DNA from: Actinoallomurus spadix
GTDB taxonomy: Bacteria; Actinomycetota; Actinomycetes; Streptosporangiales; Streptosporangiaceae
Assembly (NCBI RefSeq): GCF_024055725.1
Contig: NZ_JAMXMX010000009.1
Coordinates: forward strand, 124,001 to 188,000
Direction: 5' to 3'
Length of the DNA stretch: 64,000 nucleotides
Shown here: positions 32,387 to 40,698 of the stretch, one piece after another
Layout of the letters: each line of letters starts with the position of its first letter
Numbering within the stretch: position 1 is the first letter of the stretch
Position numbers and translations under genes: made by a program
The notes under the pieces: generated by a model
The model's input: only the letters and a program-made list of their open reading frames with translations
What the model was told of the DNA's origin: nothing
The model's database searches: none

Positions 32387-32413
32387 ATGGCGGCGGAGAC
32401 GCTCCGCCGCCAT
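32387..32413. terminator. Bidirectional terminator between nei and dps
   Basis: A perfect 12-bp stem, ATGGCGGCGGAG and CTCCGCCGCCAT, with a 3-nt loop. It sits 6 bp after the nei stop and 38 bp past the dps stop of the convergent gene. Confidence 0.85.
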
Positions 32414-32450
32414 TCGATGTGGCGGGTTCCTCGCCCGCCGCGTCGCGCGC

Positions 32451-32918
32451 TCAGCGCTGGGCCTCGAACATCCAGTGCTGCTTCTCCAGGTCCTGCGCGA
32501 TGTCGATGAGCAGGTCCTGGGAGACCAGGTCCGAGTCGTCCGTCGTCTCAATGCGGTCGCGGAACCGCTGGATCATCTGGGCGAGCAGGTCCGTGATCGC
32601 CGCGATCACCTTGTCGTCCTGCAGATGGCCGGCGTCCAGCTGGTGGACCTTGGTCGTGTCGGCGACCGTCCGCGCCCGGCCGTCCGGGTGCACCCCGATC
32701 GCCACCGCCCGCTCGGCCACCGTGTCCGCGTGCGTACGGGCCACCTCGACGAGCTCGTCGAGCTGCAGGTGGAGCGAGCGGAAGTTGCGCCCGGTCAAAT
32801 TCCAGTGCGCCTGCTTGCCCAGCAGGTGCAGATCGACGAGATCCACCAGCGACTCCTGCAGAACGGCACCGGTGACCTTGCGCGCGTCGTCGGAAAGCGG
32901 GCTCTTCACGGTCGACAT
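32451..32918 (-). CDS. dps: Dps-family DNA-binding/ferritin-like protein
   Basis: 155 aa, the usual Dps size. The ferroxidase-site residues are visible in LGKQAHWNLTGRNFRSLHLQLDE (His and the second-helix His/Asp) and in HADTVAERAVAIG. Dps assembles as a dodecamer that stores iron, removes peroxide and can condense DNA. The ATG at 32918 has a GGAGAAGGAGA ribosome site. Its upstream region holds the palindrome CCCCT-TGTC-AGGGG (32952-32965). It lies downstream of clgR on the same strand but is separated by a minisatellite, so it probably has its own promoter. Confidence 0.9.
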   Translation of the reverse strand: MSTVKSPLSDDARKVTGAVLQESLVDLVDLHLLGKQAHWNLTGRNFRSLHLQLDELVEVARTHADTVAERAVAIGVHPDGRARTVADTTKVHQLDAGHLQDDKVIAAITDLLAQMIQRFRDRIETTDDSDLVSQDLLIDIAQDLEKQHWMFEAQR

Positions 32919-33024
32919 CGCCGAGTCTCCTTCTCCAGTACAGGTCGATATCCCCTTGTCAGGGGCGACCCTTCCCGGGAAGGCACCCGGTAACCGTGTG
33001 ACCCGGCTCCCGTCGGCCCGCCCA

Positions 33025-33105
33025 CCGGCGGACGGGCCCGTAGACGGCACACGCCGGCGGACAGGCCCGGTAGACGGCACACGCCGGCGGACGGGCCCGT
33101 GGACG
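33025..33105. repeat. 29-30 bp tandem repeat between clgR and dps
   Basis: Three copies begin CCGGCGGACGGGCCCG at 33025, 33054 and 33084 (the last partial, 22 bp). The middle copy has one substitution and one inserted G. Confidence 0.85.
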
Positions 33106-33163
33106 CCAAAGCCCCGGCCGCGGGCTTCCGCGACCGGGGCGCTGCGTGCGTTCGGGACGGCCG

Positions 33164-33535
33164 TCAGGCCGCGACCATGTCGGCGCGAAGCGCGCTCTCG
33201 ATCGTCTCGGGGGTGGCGGGAATGGCGTCGGCCGAGATCGCCTCGCCGTCGAGCCGCTCGTGCTCCGGCGGCGCACCGGCCATCACCGGCTCCTGCTGCA
33301 GCTCGGCCAGCGCCAGCTGATCGGAGACGTCGCGCAGCACGTGCGAGAGGGGCACGCCGAGGGCTTTGCAGATCGAGGCGAGCAGCTCCGAGGAGGCTTC
33401 CTTCTGTCCCCGCTCAACCTCGGACAGATAACCCAGCGACACGCGTGCCGCCGCGGAAACTTCCCGGAGGGTACGGCCTTGGCGCAGCCGCAGCTGCCGG
33501 AGTACGTCGCCGAGCAGCTGACGAAGCAGGACCAT
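33164..33535 (-). CDS. clgR: ClgR-type XRE transcriptional activator
   Basis: 123 aa. The N-terminus [16 protein letters not shown] and HTH core [29 protein letters not shown] match ClgR, which activates clp protease and, in some actinobacteria, DNA repair genes. The C-terminus ends MVAA. The Ala-Ala end is the known signal for ClpP degradation of ClgR in Streptomyces and Corynebacterium, so the protein is probably unstable. The ATG at 33535 has a CGGAGGGAG ribosome site. Position after cinA matches the usual pgsA-cinA-clgR order. Confidence 0.9.
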   Translation of the reverse strand: MVLLRQLLGDVLRQLRLRQGRTLREVSAAARVSLGYLSEVERGQKEASSELLASICKALGVPLSHVLRDVSDQLALAELQQEPVMAGAPPEHERLDGEAISADAIPATPETIESALRADMVAA

Positions 33536-33621
33536 GTCTCGCTCCCTCCGTGTGTCCTGACTCATCTACCGGTTCCACCGTACCTGTCTTCACGATGCAC
33601 GTGGCAGACCGAAACTTTCAT

Positions 33622-33639
33622 GTTCGCTTCGGACGTAAC
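33622..33639. promoter_or_regulatory. Candidate ClgR box (autoregulation)
   Basis: GTTCGC, 6-nt spacer, CGTAAC. The left half matches the GTTCGC half of ClgR operators; the right half is degenerate. It lies 87 bp upstream of the clgR start, just beyond the end of cinA. Confidence 0.4.
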
Positions 33640-33646
33640 GCTGTAA

Positions 33647-34921
33647 TCACCCCGGTTCTTCCCGGTTGCCCGCCGTGACGACCCAACCATCACTGGCTTC
33701 CAGTGTGAGCAGATGACGCCGCAGCAGGTCAAGTGCGTGGACGACCGTCATCCGCCGAATCGGGCCGCGGGCGCGCTCACCATCGCCGGCGACCGGCAGC
33801 CGGACCGAGCGGACCACCGGCGGACCACCGGCCTCGGCCACCCCGATGTGCACCGTGCCGACCGGCTGCCCGTCCTGCGGGTCCGGCCCGGCCACGCCGG
33901 TCACGGCAAGGCCGTAGGAGGCGCCCAGACGCTCACGGACCCCGGTGGCCATGGCGGCGGCGACGTCCGGATGGATGGCGCCGTGCGCGGCCAGCAGGTC
34001 CGCGGGAACGCCGAGAAGCGAATGTTTGAGAGGAGTCGCGTACGCGACCACACCTCCTAGGAACGTCGCGGACGACCCGGGCATTCCCGTGAGCTCCGCG
34101 CCGAGCAGGCCGCCCGTGAGCGACTCGGCCACCGCGACGGTGGCGTTCCGCGCCGCCAGCAGGCGATGGACGACGCGGTCGAGGTCGAGGTCCTCCTCGG
34201 CGTACACCGCGCCGCCGAGCAGGTCGCGTGCCATCGCGGCGGCCTCGGTGACCCGTTCCTCCCCGGCGGCCGTGATCCGCACCCGGACCTCGCCCGGCGA
34301 CGGGTAATAAGCCAGCCGCACGCCGGGGAGCGCCTCGACCGGCGCGAGCCGCGCGGCGACCACCGACTCCCACACCGTGGCCGTGCGCAGCACGCGCGCC
34401 GCCACCGGGGTTCCGGTCAGCTCGGGCAGCACCTGCTCGTCGACGATGGCGCGCATCTCCTCCGGCACGCCGGGCACGGCGTACGCCACGCCGCCGTGGA
34501 GCTCCACGCGCAGGCCCGGCGCGGTCCCGGCCGGGTTGGGCAGCCGCCGGGCGCCCTCGGGGACGTCGGCCATCCGCAGCGCCGACTCCCCCATCGGCAC
34601 GCCGCGCGTGACGGCCCGCTCGCGGATCCGGGCCTCCAGCGCCGGATCGCGGCGCAGGGCGACCCCCGCGGCGCGGGCGAGCGCGTCCCGCGTCACGTCG
34701 TCGGAGGTGCCGCCGAGACCGCCCGTGACGATGACGGCGTCCGCGCGCTCCAGGGCCTCCCGCAGCGCCGCGACGATCGTCTCGGTGTCGTCGGGGACGA
34801 CGACGTCCCGGACGACCTCCACGCCCGCCTCCGTGAGGCGCCTGCCGAGCCACCCGGCGTTCCCGTTGGAGATGTCGCCGCGCAGGATCTCGTCACCGAC
34901 GTTCAGCAGCTCGACTCGCAC
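33647..34921 (-). CDS. cinA: CinA (competence/damage-inducible protein; nicotinamide-nucleotide amidohydrolase)
   Basis: 424 aa. The N-terminal domain is MoeA/MogA-like ([22 protein letters not shown], then VTGGLGGTSDDVT). The C-terminal domain is PncC-like (about 260-415: AVAESLTGGLLGAELT, FLGGVVAYATPLKHSLLGV and YGLAVTGVAGP). CinA proteins hydrolyse NMN or ADP-ribose as part of pyridine-nucleotide salvage. Its start lies 29 bp inside the end of pgsA, so the genes are coupled. clgR follows. Confidence 0.93.
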   Translation of the reverse strand: MRVELLNVGDEILRGDISNGNAGWLGRRLTEAGVEVVRDVVVPDDTETIVAALREALERADAVIVTGGLGGTSDDVTRDALARAAGVALRRDPALEARIRERAVTRGVPMGESALRMADVPEGARRLPNPAGTAPGLRVELHGGVAYAVPGVPEEMRAIVDEQVLPELTGTPVAARVLRTATVWESVVAARLAPVEALPGVRLAYYPSPGEVRVRITAAGEERVTEAAAMARDLLGGAVYAEEDLDLDRVVHRLLAARNATVAVAESLTGGLLGAELTGMPGSSATFLGGVVAYATPLKHSLLGVPADLLAAHGAIHPDVAAAMATGVRERLGASYGLAVTGVAGPDPQDGQPVGTVHIGVAEAGGPPVVRSVRLPVAGDGERARGPIRRMTVVHALDLLRRHLLTLEASDGWVVTAGNREEPG

Positions 34922-35501
34922 GCCCGTCCCTCCAGAGTCTCCATGCCTTGACGAGGTAGTCCAGGCCCGTCACCACGGTGACCACCGTCGCGGCCCCCAT
35001 GACGACCCAGCGCAGCGGATCGATCGGGCCGGGCATGACGTACAGCCCGATCGCGATCACCTGCAGCATGGTCTTGAGTTTCCCGCCGCGGCTGGCGGCC
35101 ATCACGCCGTACCGGATGACGACGAACCGCAGCACCGTGATGCCCAGCTCGCGGACGAGGATCGCGATGGTCACCCACCACCACAGCCGGCCGAGCAGCG
35201 AGAGCGCGACGAGCGCCGACCCGACGAGCGCCTTGTCGGCGATCGGGTCGGCGATCTTGCCGAAGTCGGTGATGAGGTTGCGCCGGCGGGCGAGCTCCCC
35301 GTCGACGCGGTCGGTGAGCGACGCCACGACGAACATCCCCAGCGCGGCGACCCGCCACCACGTGCCGTCGAGGAACAGCAGCCAGACGAAGAATGGGACG
35401 AGCACCAGGCGGACGACGGTCAGCAGGTTCGCGACGTTGAGCACGCCCGCCTGCGGGGCCGCCGGCGGGGGGAGCGGGTCGTCGCCGGCGGAGGCCGTCA
35501 T
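34893..35501 (-). CDS. pgsA: CDP-diacylglycerol-glycerol-3-phosphate 3-phosphatidyltransferase
   Basis: 202 aa membrane enzyme making phosphatidylglycerol phosphate. The CDP-alcohol phosphotransferase motif is complete: [20 protein letters not shown], continuing to ADPIADK, with all three to four metal-binding Asp residues. About five or six membrane segments follow. It starts in an ATGA overlap with rimO and overlaps cinA by 29 bp. Confidence 0.93.
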   Translation of the reverse strand: MTASAGDDPLPPPAAPQAGVLNVANLLTVVRLVLVPFFVWLLFLDGTWWRVAALGMFVVASLTDRVDGELARRRNLITDFGKIADPIADKALVGSALVALSLLGRLWWWVTIAILVRELGITVLRFVVIRYGVMAASRGGKLKTMLQVIAIGLYVMPGPIDPLRWVVMGAATVVTVVTGLDYLVKAWRLWRDGRASRAAERR

Positions 35502-36940
35502 GCGCCTTCCACGACGGCGAGGAGGTCGACGCCCATCGCCTCGACCACACGCGCGCGGACGATCCGCCCCACCGGCGCGTCGCCCTTGAGCGTCACCACG
35601 CCGTCGATCTCGGGCGCCTGGTGCGCGGCCCGCCCCTCGCCGGGCTCCTCGACCAGCACCTCCACCGTCGAGCCGATGCGCTCCTCGGCGCGCTGGGCGG
35701 TGAGCTCCTCCGCGAGCGAGGACAGGTCCGCGACACGGACGTCGATCTCGGCCGCGTCGAGCTTGCCGTCGAAACCGACCGCCTCGGTGCCCTCCTCGTC
35801 GGAGTAACCGAACACGCCGATCGCGTCGAGGCGGGCGGCGGTGAGGAACTGCGCCAGCTCCTCGACGTCCTCCTCGGTCTCGCCGGGGAAGCCGACGATG
35901 AAGTTGGAGCGCACGCCGGCCTCGGGGGCCAGGGCGCGGATCTGCTCGAGCAGCCCCAGGAACCGCTCGCGGTCGCCGAACCGCTTCATCCGGCGCAGCA
36001 GCGGCCCGCTGGCGTGCTGGAACGACAGGTCGAAGTACGGCGCGACGCCGGGCGTCGTCGCGATGGCCTCGATCAGCCCGGGCCGCAGCTCGGCGGGCTG
36101 CAGGTAGCTGACCCGGACCCGCTCGATCCCGGGAACGGCGGCGAGCTCGGGCAGCAGCGTCTCCAGCAGGCGGAGGTCGCCGAGGTCCTTGCCGTACGAG
36201 GTGGAATTCTCGCTGACCAGGACGATCTCGCGGACGCCCTGACCGGCCAGCCAGTGGGCCTCGTCCAGGACGTCGGTGGGCCGGCGCGAGACGTACGCGC
36301 CGCGGAAGGCCGGGATGGCGCAGAACGTACATCGCCGGTCGCAGCCGGAGGCGAGCTTGAGCGGGGCGGCGGGGCCACCGCCGAGGCGCCGGCGCAGCAC
36401 GCGCGGGCCGCTCGCCGGGGCGACGCCCTCGGGCAGGTCCGGCGCGTCGAGGGCGGCCGGCGGATCACCGTGGCCCGGGACGTGGACGTCGGCCCCGGAC
36501 CGCTGCACCGGGCTGAGCGGCAGCAGCTTGCGCCGGTCCTGCGGCGTGTGGGCCCGGTGCGGCCGGCCGGCGAGCACGTCGTCGAGGCGTTCGCCGATGG
36601 CGGCGTAGTCGTCGAAGCTCAGCACCGCGTCGGCCTCGGGCAGCGACTCGGCCAGCTCCGCGCCGTACCGCTCGGCGAGGCACCCGGCCGCCACGACGCG
36701 GGCGCCGGAGTCGGACGCCGCCAGCAGGGTGTCGATCGAGTCCTTCTTCGCGGCGTCGATGAAGCCGCAGGTGTTGACGAGGACGACCGAGGCGTCACCG
36801 GAGTCGTCGAGCGTCCAGCCCGCGCTCTCCAGGCGTGCCGCGAGCTCCTCGGAGTCGACCTCGTTGCGGGCGCAGCCGAGGGTGACGAGGGAGACGGTCC
36901 GGCGATCCGCCGAGTCGGTGGAATGGTCGGCGGTGGTCAC
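35498..36940 (-). CDS. rimO: Ribosomal protein S12 methylthiotransferase RimO
   Basis: 480 aa radical-SAM enzyme that methylthiolates Asp of ribosomal protein S12. It has the N-terminal MTTase domain ([19 protein letters not shown] and NTCGF), the radical-SAM loop CDRRCTFC in [18 protein letters not shown], and a C-terminal TRAM-like region from about residue 415. GCARN-VDSE distinguishes RimO from MiaB, which reads GCQMN. It is coupled to pgsA by overlap. Confidence 0.94.
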   Translation of the reverse strand: MTTADHSTDSADRRTVSLVTLGCARNEVDSEELAARLESAGWTLDDSGDASVVLVNTCGFIDAAKKDSIDTLLAASDSGARVVAAGCLAERYGAELAESLPEADAVLSFDDYAAIGERLDDVLAGRPHRAHTPQDRRKLLPLSPVQRSGADVHVPGHGDPPAALDAPDLPEGVAPASGPRVLRRRLGGGPAAPLKLASGCDRRCTFCAIPAFRGAYVSRRPTDVLDEAHWLAGQGVREIVLVSENSTSYGKDLGDLRLLETLLPELAAVPGIERVRVSYLQPAELRPGLIEAIATTPGVAPYFDLSFQHASGPLLRRMKRFGDRERFLGLLEQIRALAPEAGVRSNFIVGFPGETEEDVEELAQFLTAARLDAIGVFGYSDEEGTEAVGFDGKLDAAEIDVRVADLSSLAEELTAQRAEERIGSTVEVLVEEPGEGRAAHQAPEIDGVVTLKGDAPVGRIVRARVVEAMGVDLLAVVEGA

Positions 36941-37046
36941 GCGCGGCGCTCCCCTCTCGCGGGGCGCGTGCGGGGCGCGACCGCGGGCTCAGTACGCGGG
37001 GTGGACATGCCCCATACGGTACTGGCCCGCGGAAGACGGGTGGCCC

Positions 37047-37784
37047 TCAGCCTTTCTGCGGATCTTTCGGGCCGAGGTCGAGCCGGACGACCTGGCCGTC
37101 CTGACCGGGCGAGCCGACGTCCTTGCCGTTCACGGTGAGGCGCACTCCGCCGCCGTTGCCGATGACCAGGCGGATGTGCTTCTTGGCCGTCCACTCCTGG
37201 GACTGACCGGGGCGGATGACGCCGCTGAACAGCTGCTTGCCCTTGTCGTCCTGGACGCTGAGCCAGCTCGCCCGCTTCGCCTTGAGGCGTACGGTGACCT
37301 CTTTGCGGGGCGCCTGGGCCACGGCTGCGGTGTGCGAGGGGCGGACGGTCGCCGACGGGGTCGCGGCGGGCGCGGCGGCCCGTTCGGCGGTCTTGTGCCG
37401 GTCCGGTCCCGTGACGACCCGGAAGATCCCGTACGCCACGATGAGGACCAGGGCGGCGGCCATGGCGGCGCTCCAGTTCGGCGAGCGCCGCTCCAGGATC
37501 TTGACCGGGGTCTTCGCCTCGAAGGCCAGCCGGGCCGAGATGGCCTGCGGCGCGCCCCCGTGCGCGTCGTCGTACTCCTGGACCAGCGGCTCGGGGTCGA
37601 TCCCCGTGGCGCGCGCGATGCTGCGGATGTGGCCGCGGGCGTAGAAGTCCCCGCCGCACATGCTGTAGTCGTCGCGCTCGATGGCCTGGATCACCGTCTC
37701 GCGGATCCGGGTCCGGCCGGCGACCTGCGGGACGCTGAGGCCCGCCTCCTGGCGGGCCTTCGCGAGGGTGCCACCGATCGTCAC
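37047..37784 (-). CDS. RodZ-like helix-turn-helix membrane protein
   Basis: 245 aa. An N-terminal XRE-type HTH (MTIGGTLAKARQEAGLSVPQVAGRT region, then YARGHIRSIARATGIDP) is followed by one transmembrane helix (about 105-125: WSAAMAAALVLIVAYGIFRVV). An extracellular DUF4115 domain follows (VTVRLKAKRASWLSVQDDKGKQL and VIRPGQSQEWT). RodZ proteins link MreB to the cell wall in rods; in actinomycetes the role is less clear. It lies between ftsK and rimO as in many relatives. Confidence 0.87.
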   Translation of the reverse strand: MTIGGTLAKARQEAGLSVPQVAGRTRIRETVIQAIERDDYSMCGGDFYARGHIRSIARATGIDPEPLVQEYDDAHGGAPQAISARLAFEAKTPVKILERRSPNWSAAMAAALVLIVAYGIFRVVTGPDRHKTAERAAAPAATPSATVRPSHTAAVAQAPRKEVTVRLKAKRASWLSVQDDKGKQLFSGVIRPGQSQEWTAKKHIRLVIGNGGGVRLTVNGKDVGSPGQDGQVVRLDLGPKDPQKG

Positions 37785-37926
37785 GACACGCCTCCTGGGA
37801 ACCTCGTGGCGGTGTTCAGGTCCACGCCGCCGAGTCGCCTCCCCGATCCGTGATCAGTCTATGAAGACGGGGCGTGAGAAGCGATGTGCAACGCGCAATA
37901 AGTCAGCTACCCCAAGATCTCGATCG

Positions 37927-40506
37927 CTACTCTCCGCGCAGGGATGCCAGCACACCGGGTAGATCGTCGGGTTTGACCAGGACGTCACGTGCCTTCGACC
38001 CCTCGCTGGGCCCCACTATGTCCCGGCTTTCCAGCAGGTCCATGAGGCGTCCGGCCTTCGCGAAGCCGACGCGCAGCTTCCGCTGCAACATCGAGGTCGA
38101 GCCGAACTGCGTCGAGACGATCAACTCGGCCGCCTGGATCAGCAGCTCCAGGTCGTCGCCGATGTCCTCGTCGATCTCCTTCTTGCGCGTCTCCCCGGCG
38201 GCGACGTCCTCGCGGTAGTCGGGCTCGGCCTGCTTCTTGCAGTGCTCGACGACCTCGTGGATCTCCTTCTCGGAGACGTAGGCGTTCTGCAGGCGCATGG
38301 GCTTGCTCGCGCCCATCGGCAGGAACAGCGCGTCACCCTGGCCGACCAGCTTCTCGGCGCCCGGCTGGTCGAGGATGACGCGGCTGTCGGCGAGGCTGGA
38401 GGTCGCGAACGCCAGCCGCGACGGGACGTTCGCCTTGATCAGGCCGGTGACGACGTCGACGCTGGGCCGCTGCGTGGCCAGCACCAGGTGGATCCCCGCC
38501 GCGCGGGCCAGCTGGGTGATGCGCACGACCGAGTCCTCGACGTCACGGGGCGCGACCATCATCAGGTCGGCCAGCTCGTCGACGATCACGAGGAGATAGG
38601 GGTACGGCTGGTAGACGCGCTCGCTGCCCGGCGGCGCGGTGAGCTTACCCGCGACGACGGCCTTGTTGAAGTCGTCGATGTGGCGGTACCCGGAGGCGGC
38701 GAGGTCGTCGTAGCGGCGATCCATCTCGCCGACCACCCACTGCAGCGCCTCGGCGGCCTTCTTGGGGTTGGTGATGATCGGCGTGATCAGGTGCGGGATG
38801 CCGGCGTACGAGGTGAGCTCGACGCGCTTGGGATCGACGAGGACCATGCGGACCTCGTCCGGCGTCGACCGCATGAGGATCGAGGTGATCAGGCCGTTGA
38901 TGCACGTCGACTTACCGGCGCCGGTGGCGCCCGCGATGAGCATGTGCGGCATCTTGGCGAGGTTGGCCACGACGGTGCGGCCCTCGACGTCCTTGCCGAG
39001 GCCGACGACCATCGGGTGGTGGTCGTTCGCCGCCACCGGGGACCGCAGGATGTCGCCCAGGCTGACGATGTCCTTGTCGGTGTTGGGGATCTCGACGCCG
39101 ATCGCGGACTTGCCGGGGATCGGGGAGATGATCCGCACGTCGGCGCTCTTCACGGCGAGCGCGATGTTCTTGGCCAGCGCGGTGATCCGCTCGACCTTGA
39201 CGGCGGGGCCGAGCTCGATCTCGTACCGGGTGATCGTCGGGCCCCGCGTGAAGCCGGTGACCTGGGCGTCGATGTTGAACTGGTCGAGCACCTCGGACAG
39301 GGCGTTCACGACGACGTCGTTGGCCTTGGTACGCGGTTTGACGACCGATCCGGCCTTCAGAACACCGGGTGCCGGCAGCGTGTAGGACCCGTCGCCCGGC
39401 GGCGACGTCGACAGGGTGAGCTGCTCGGTGATCCGCGGCGCCGGCGTCGGGTCCGGCGGCGCCGGGATGGCCGGCGGCTCCGGAGGCTCCAGCAGCTCGT
39501 CGGCGAGGCTCGGCCGGTCGTCCTCCTCGAAGATCTCGTCGGCCCGGACGACCTTGGTCTCGGCCATGACCGGCGTGTCGTACGGCTGGTGGTGCTCGCC
39601 GACCTCGACCTCGGTCTTGCGGGACCGTTTCCCATTCTTTGCGGTCTTTCGCCCCGGCTCCGGCTCGAGATCCAGCGCCTCCGCCTCGCGCAGCAGCATC
39701 CGGTCGCGCAGCTCCATGAGCCGGTCCGGCACCCGGTGCACGGGCGTCGCGGTCACCACGAGAACGCCGAAGCCGACCAGCAGCAACTGCAGCGGGACCG
39801 CGACGAAGGCGGTGACGGTGCTGGTGAGGGGCGCGGACAGCAGCCAGCCGAACAGGCCGCCGCTGCCTTGCAAGGCGTGCTCGCCCGCGCTGGGGTACGG
39901 CGTGCCGTGCGCGATGTGCACGATGCCGACGATTCCGCCGACCAGGGCCGCGCAGCCGATGAGGATGCGGCCGACGTCGCCGTTGCGCTCGGGGTGGCGC
40001 AGCAGCCGCCAGGCCGGCAGCAGGCAGATCAGCGGCAGCACCATGGCCAGCGAGCCCAGGCAGTCGCGGATCAGCCGGCCGAGGTTCTTCAGCACCCACG
40101 TCTGCGGGTCGAACCAGGTCGCCGCGGCCAGGACGATGGCCAGGCCGAGGAAGGCGAGGCCCTGTCCGTCCCTGCGGTGCTCCACGTCCAGCTCGCGGGC
40201 GCCGCGCCCGAAGGCCCGCGCCAGCCCGCCGACGCCCCGCGCCAGAAGCAGCCACACCTGGGCCACGAACTGCCAGAAGCCGAGGAACAGGGTGCTGATC
40301 GGGTCGGGCCGCTGCGGGGCGCGGGAACGCGCCGCCGGCCGGGACGCGGCCGGTGCGCGCTTGCGCGCGTTGGACGAGCGCGCCGGGGTCTTCGCGGCCG
40401 ATGCCCTGCCCCCGGCCGCCGGTTTACGGGCGGCGGGCCTTCGCGCCGTGCCGCCACGCGTACCTGAGGAGGAGCCCTTCGCACCTCCGGGCGTACGTGT
40501 GGCCAT
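37927..40506 (-). CDS. ftsK: FtsK/SpoIIIE DNA translocase
   Basis: 859 aa. The N-terminal 75 residues are basic and low complexity. Four membrane helices follow (about 75-270). Then come an acidic linker, the RecA-like motor with Walker A GATGAGKST (around residue 520) and Walker B LLVIVDELADLMM, and the C-terminal gamma winged-helix (STSMLQRKLRVGFAKAGRLMDLLE) that reads polar sequences. It pumps chromosomes through the division or sporulation septum. It lies about 190 bp downstream of rnj, after a strong terminator, so it probably has its own promoter. Confidence 0.95.
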   Translation of the reverse strand: MATRTPGGAKGSSSGTRGGTARRPAARKPAAGGRASAAKTPARSSNARKRAPAASRPAARSRAPQRPDPISTLFLGFWQFVAQVWLLLARGVGGLARAFGRGARELDVEHRRDGQGLAFLGLAIVLAAATWFDPQTWVLKNLGRLIRDCLGSLAMVLPLICLLPAWRLLRHPERNGDVGRILIGCAALVGGIVGIVHIAHGTPYPSAGEHALQGSGGLFGWLLSAPLTSTVTAFVAVPLQLLLVGFGVLVVTATPVHRVPDRLMELRDRMLLREAEALDLEPEPGRKTAKNGKRSRKTEVEVGEHHQPYDTPVMAETKVVRADEIFEEDDRPSLADELLEPPEPPAIPAPPDPTPAPRITEQLTLSTSPPGDGSYTLPAPGVLKAGSVVKPRTKANDVVVNALSEVLDQFNIDAQVTGFTRGPTITRYEIELGPAVKVERITALAKNIALAVKSADVRIISPIPGKSAIGVEIPNTDKDIVSLGDILRSPVAANDHHPMVVGLGKDVEGRTVVANLAKMPHMLIAGATGAGKSTCINGLITSILMRSTPDEVRMVLVDPKRVELTSYAGIPHLITPIITNPKKAAEALQWVVGEMDRRYDDLAASGYRHIDDFNKAVVAGKLTAPPGSERVYQPYPYLLVIVDELADLMMVAPRDVEDSVVRITQLARAAGIHLVLATQRPSVDVVTGLIKANVPSRLAFATSSLADSRVILDQPGAEKLVGQGDALFLPMGASKPMRLQNAYVSEKEIHEVVEHCKKQAEPDYREDVAAGETRKKEIDEDIGDDLELLIQAAELIVSTQFGSTSMLQRKLRVGFAKAGRLMDLLESRDIVGPSEGSKARDVLVKPDDLPGVLASLRGE

Positions 40507-40587
40507 GATGGCGAGACTAGCGGCGGCCCGCCCGCTCGCCGGTGAACCTCGCCGTACGGCGTGTCGCCGGCCGGCGGTCGGGCGAAC

Positions 40588-40670
40588 CGAACCGCCCCGT
40601 CCCGTCCCCGCCCCACCTGCCGAACCGCCCGGTCCCGTCCAGGCCCCACCTGCCGAACCGGTCCGGTCCG
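40588..40670. repeat. 33-bp tandem repeat between rnj and ftsK
   Basis: Two full copies (40588-40620 and 40621-40653) of a unit beginning CGAACCGCCC and ending CCCCACCTGC, with four mismatches, plus a partial third that merges into the rnj terminator. Confidence 0.85.
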
Positions 40671-40688
40671 TGTGGACCGGACCGGTTC
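40655..40688 (-). terminator. Very strong rnj terminator
   Basis: A perfect 15-bp stem, GAACCGGTCCGGTCC and GGACCGGACCGGTTC, with loop GTGT, 11 bp after the rnj stop. Its left arm is formed by the third copy of the adjacent minisatellite. Confidence 0.88.
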
Positions 40689-40698
40689 GCGGGCGCGA

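Noticed and set aside
33025-33105. 29-30 bp repeats considered as CRISPR
   Set aside because: Direct head-to-tail copies without spacers, so a minisatellite.
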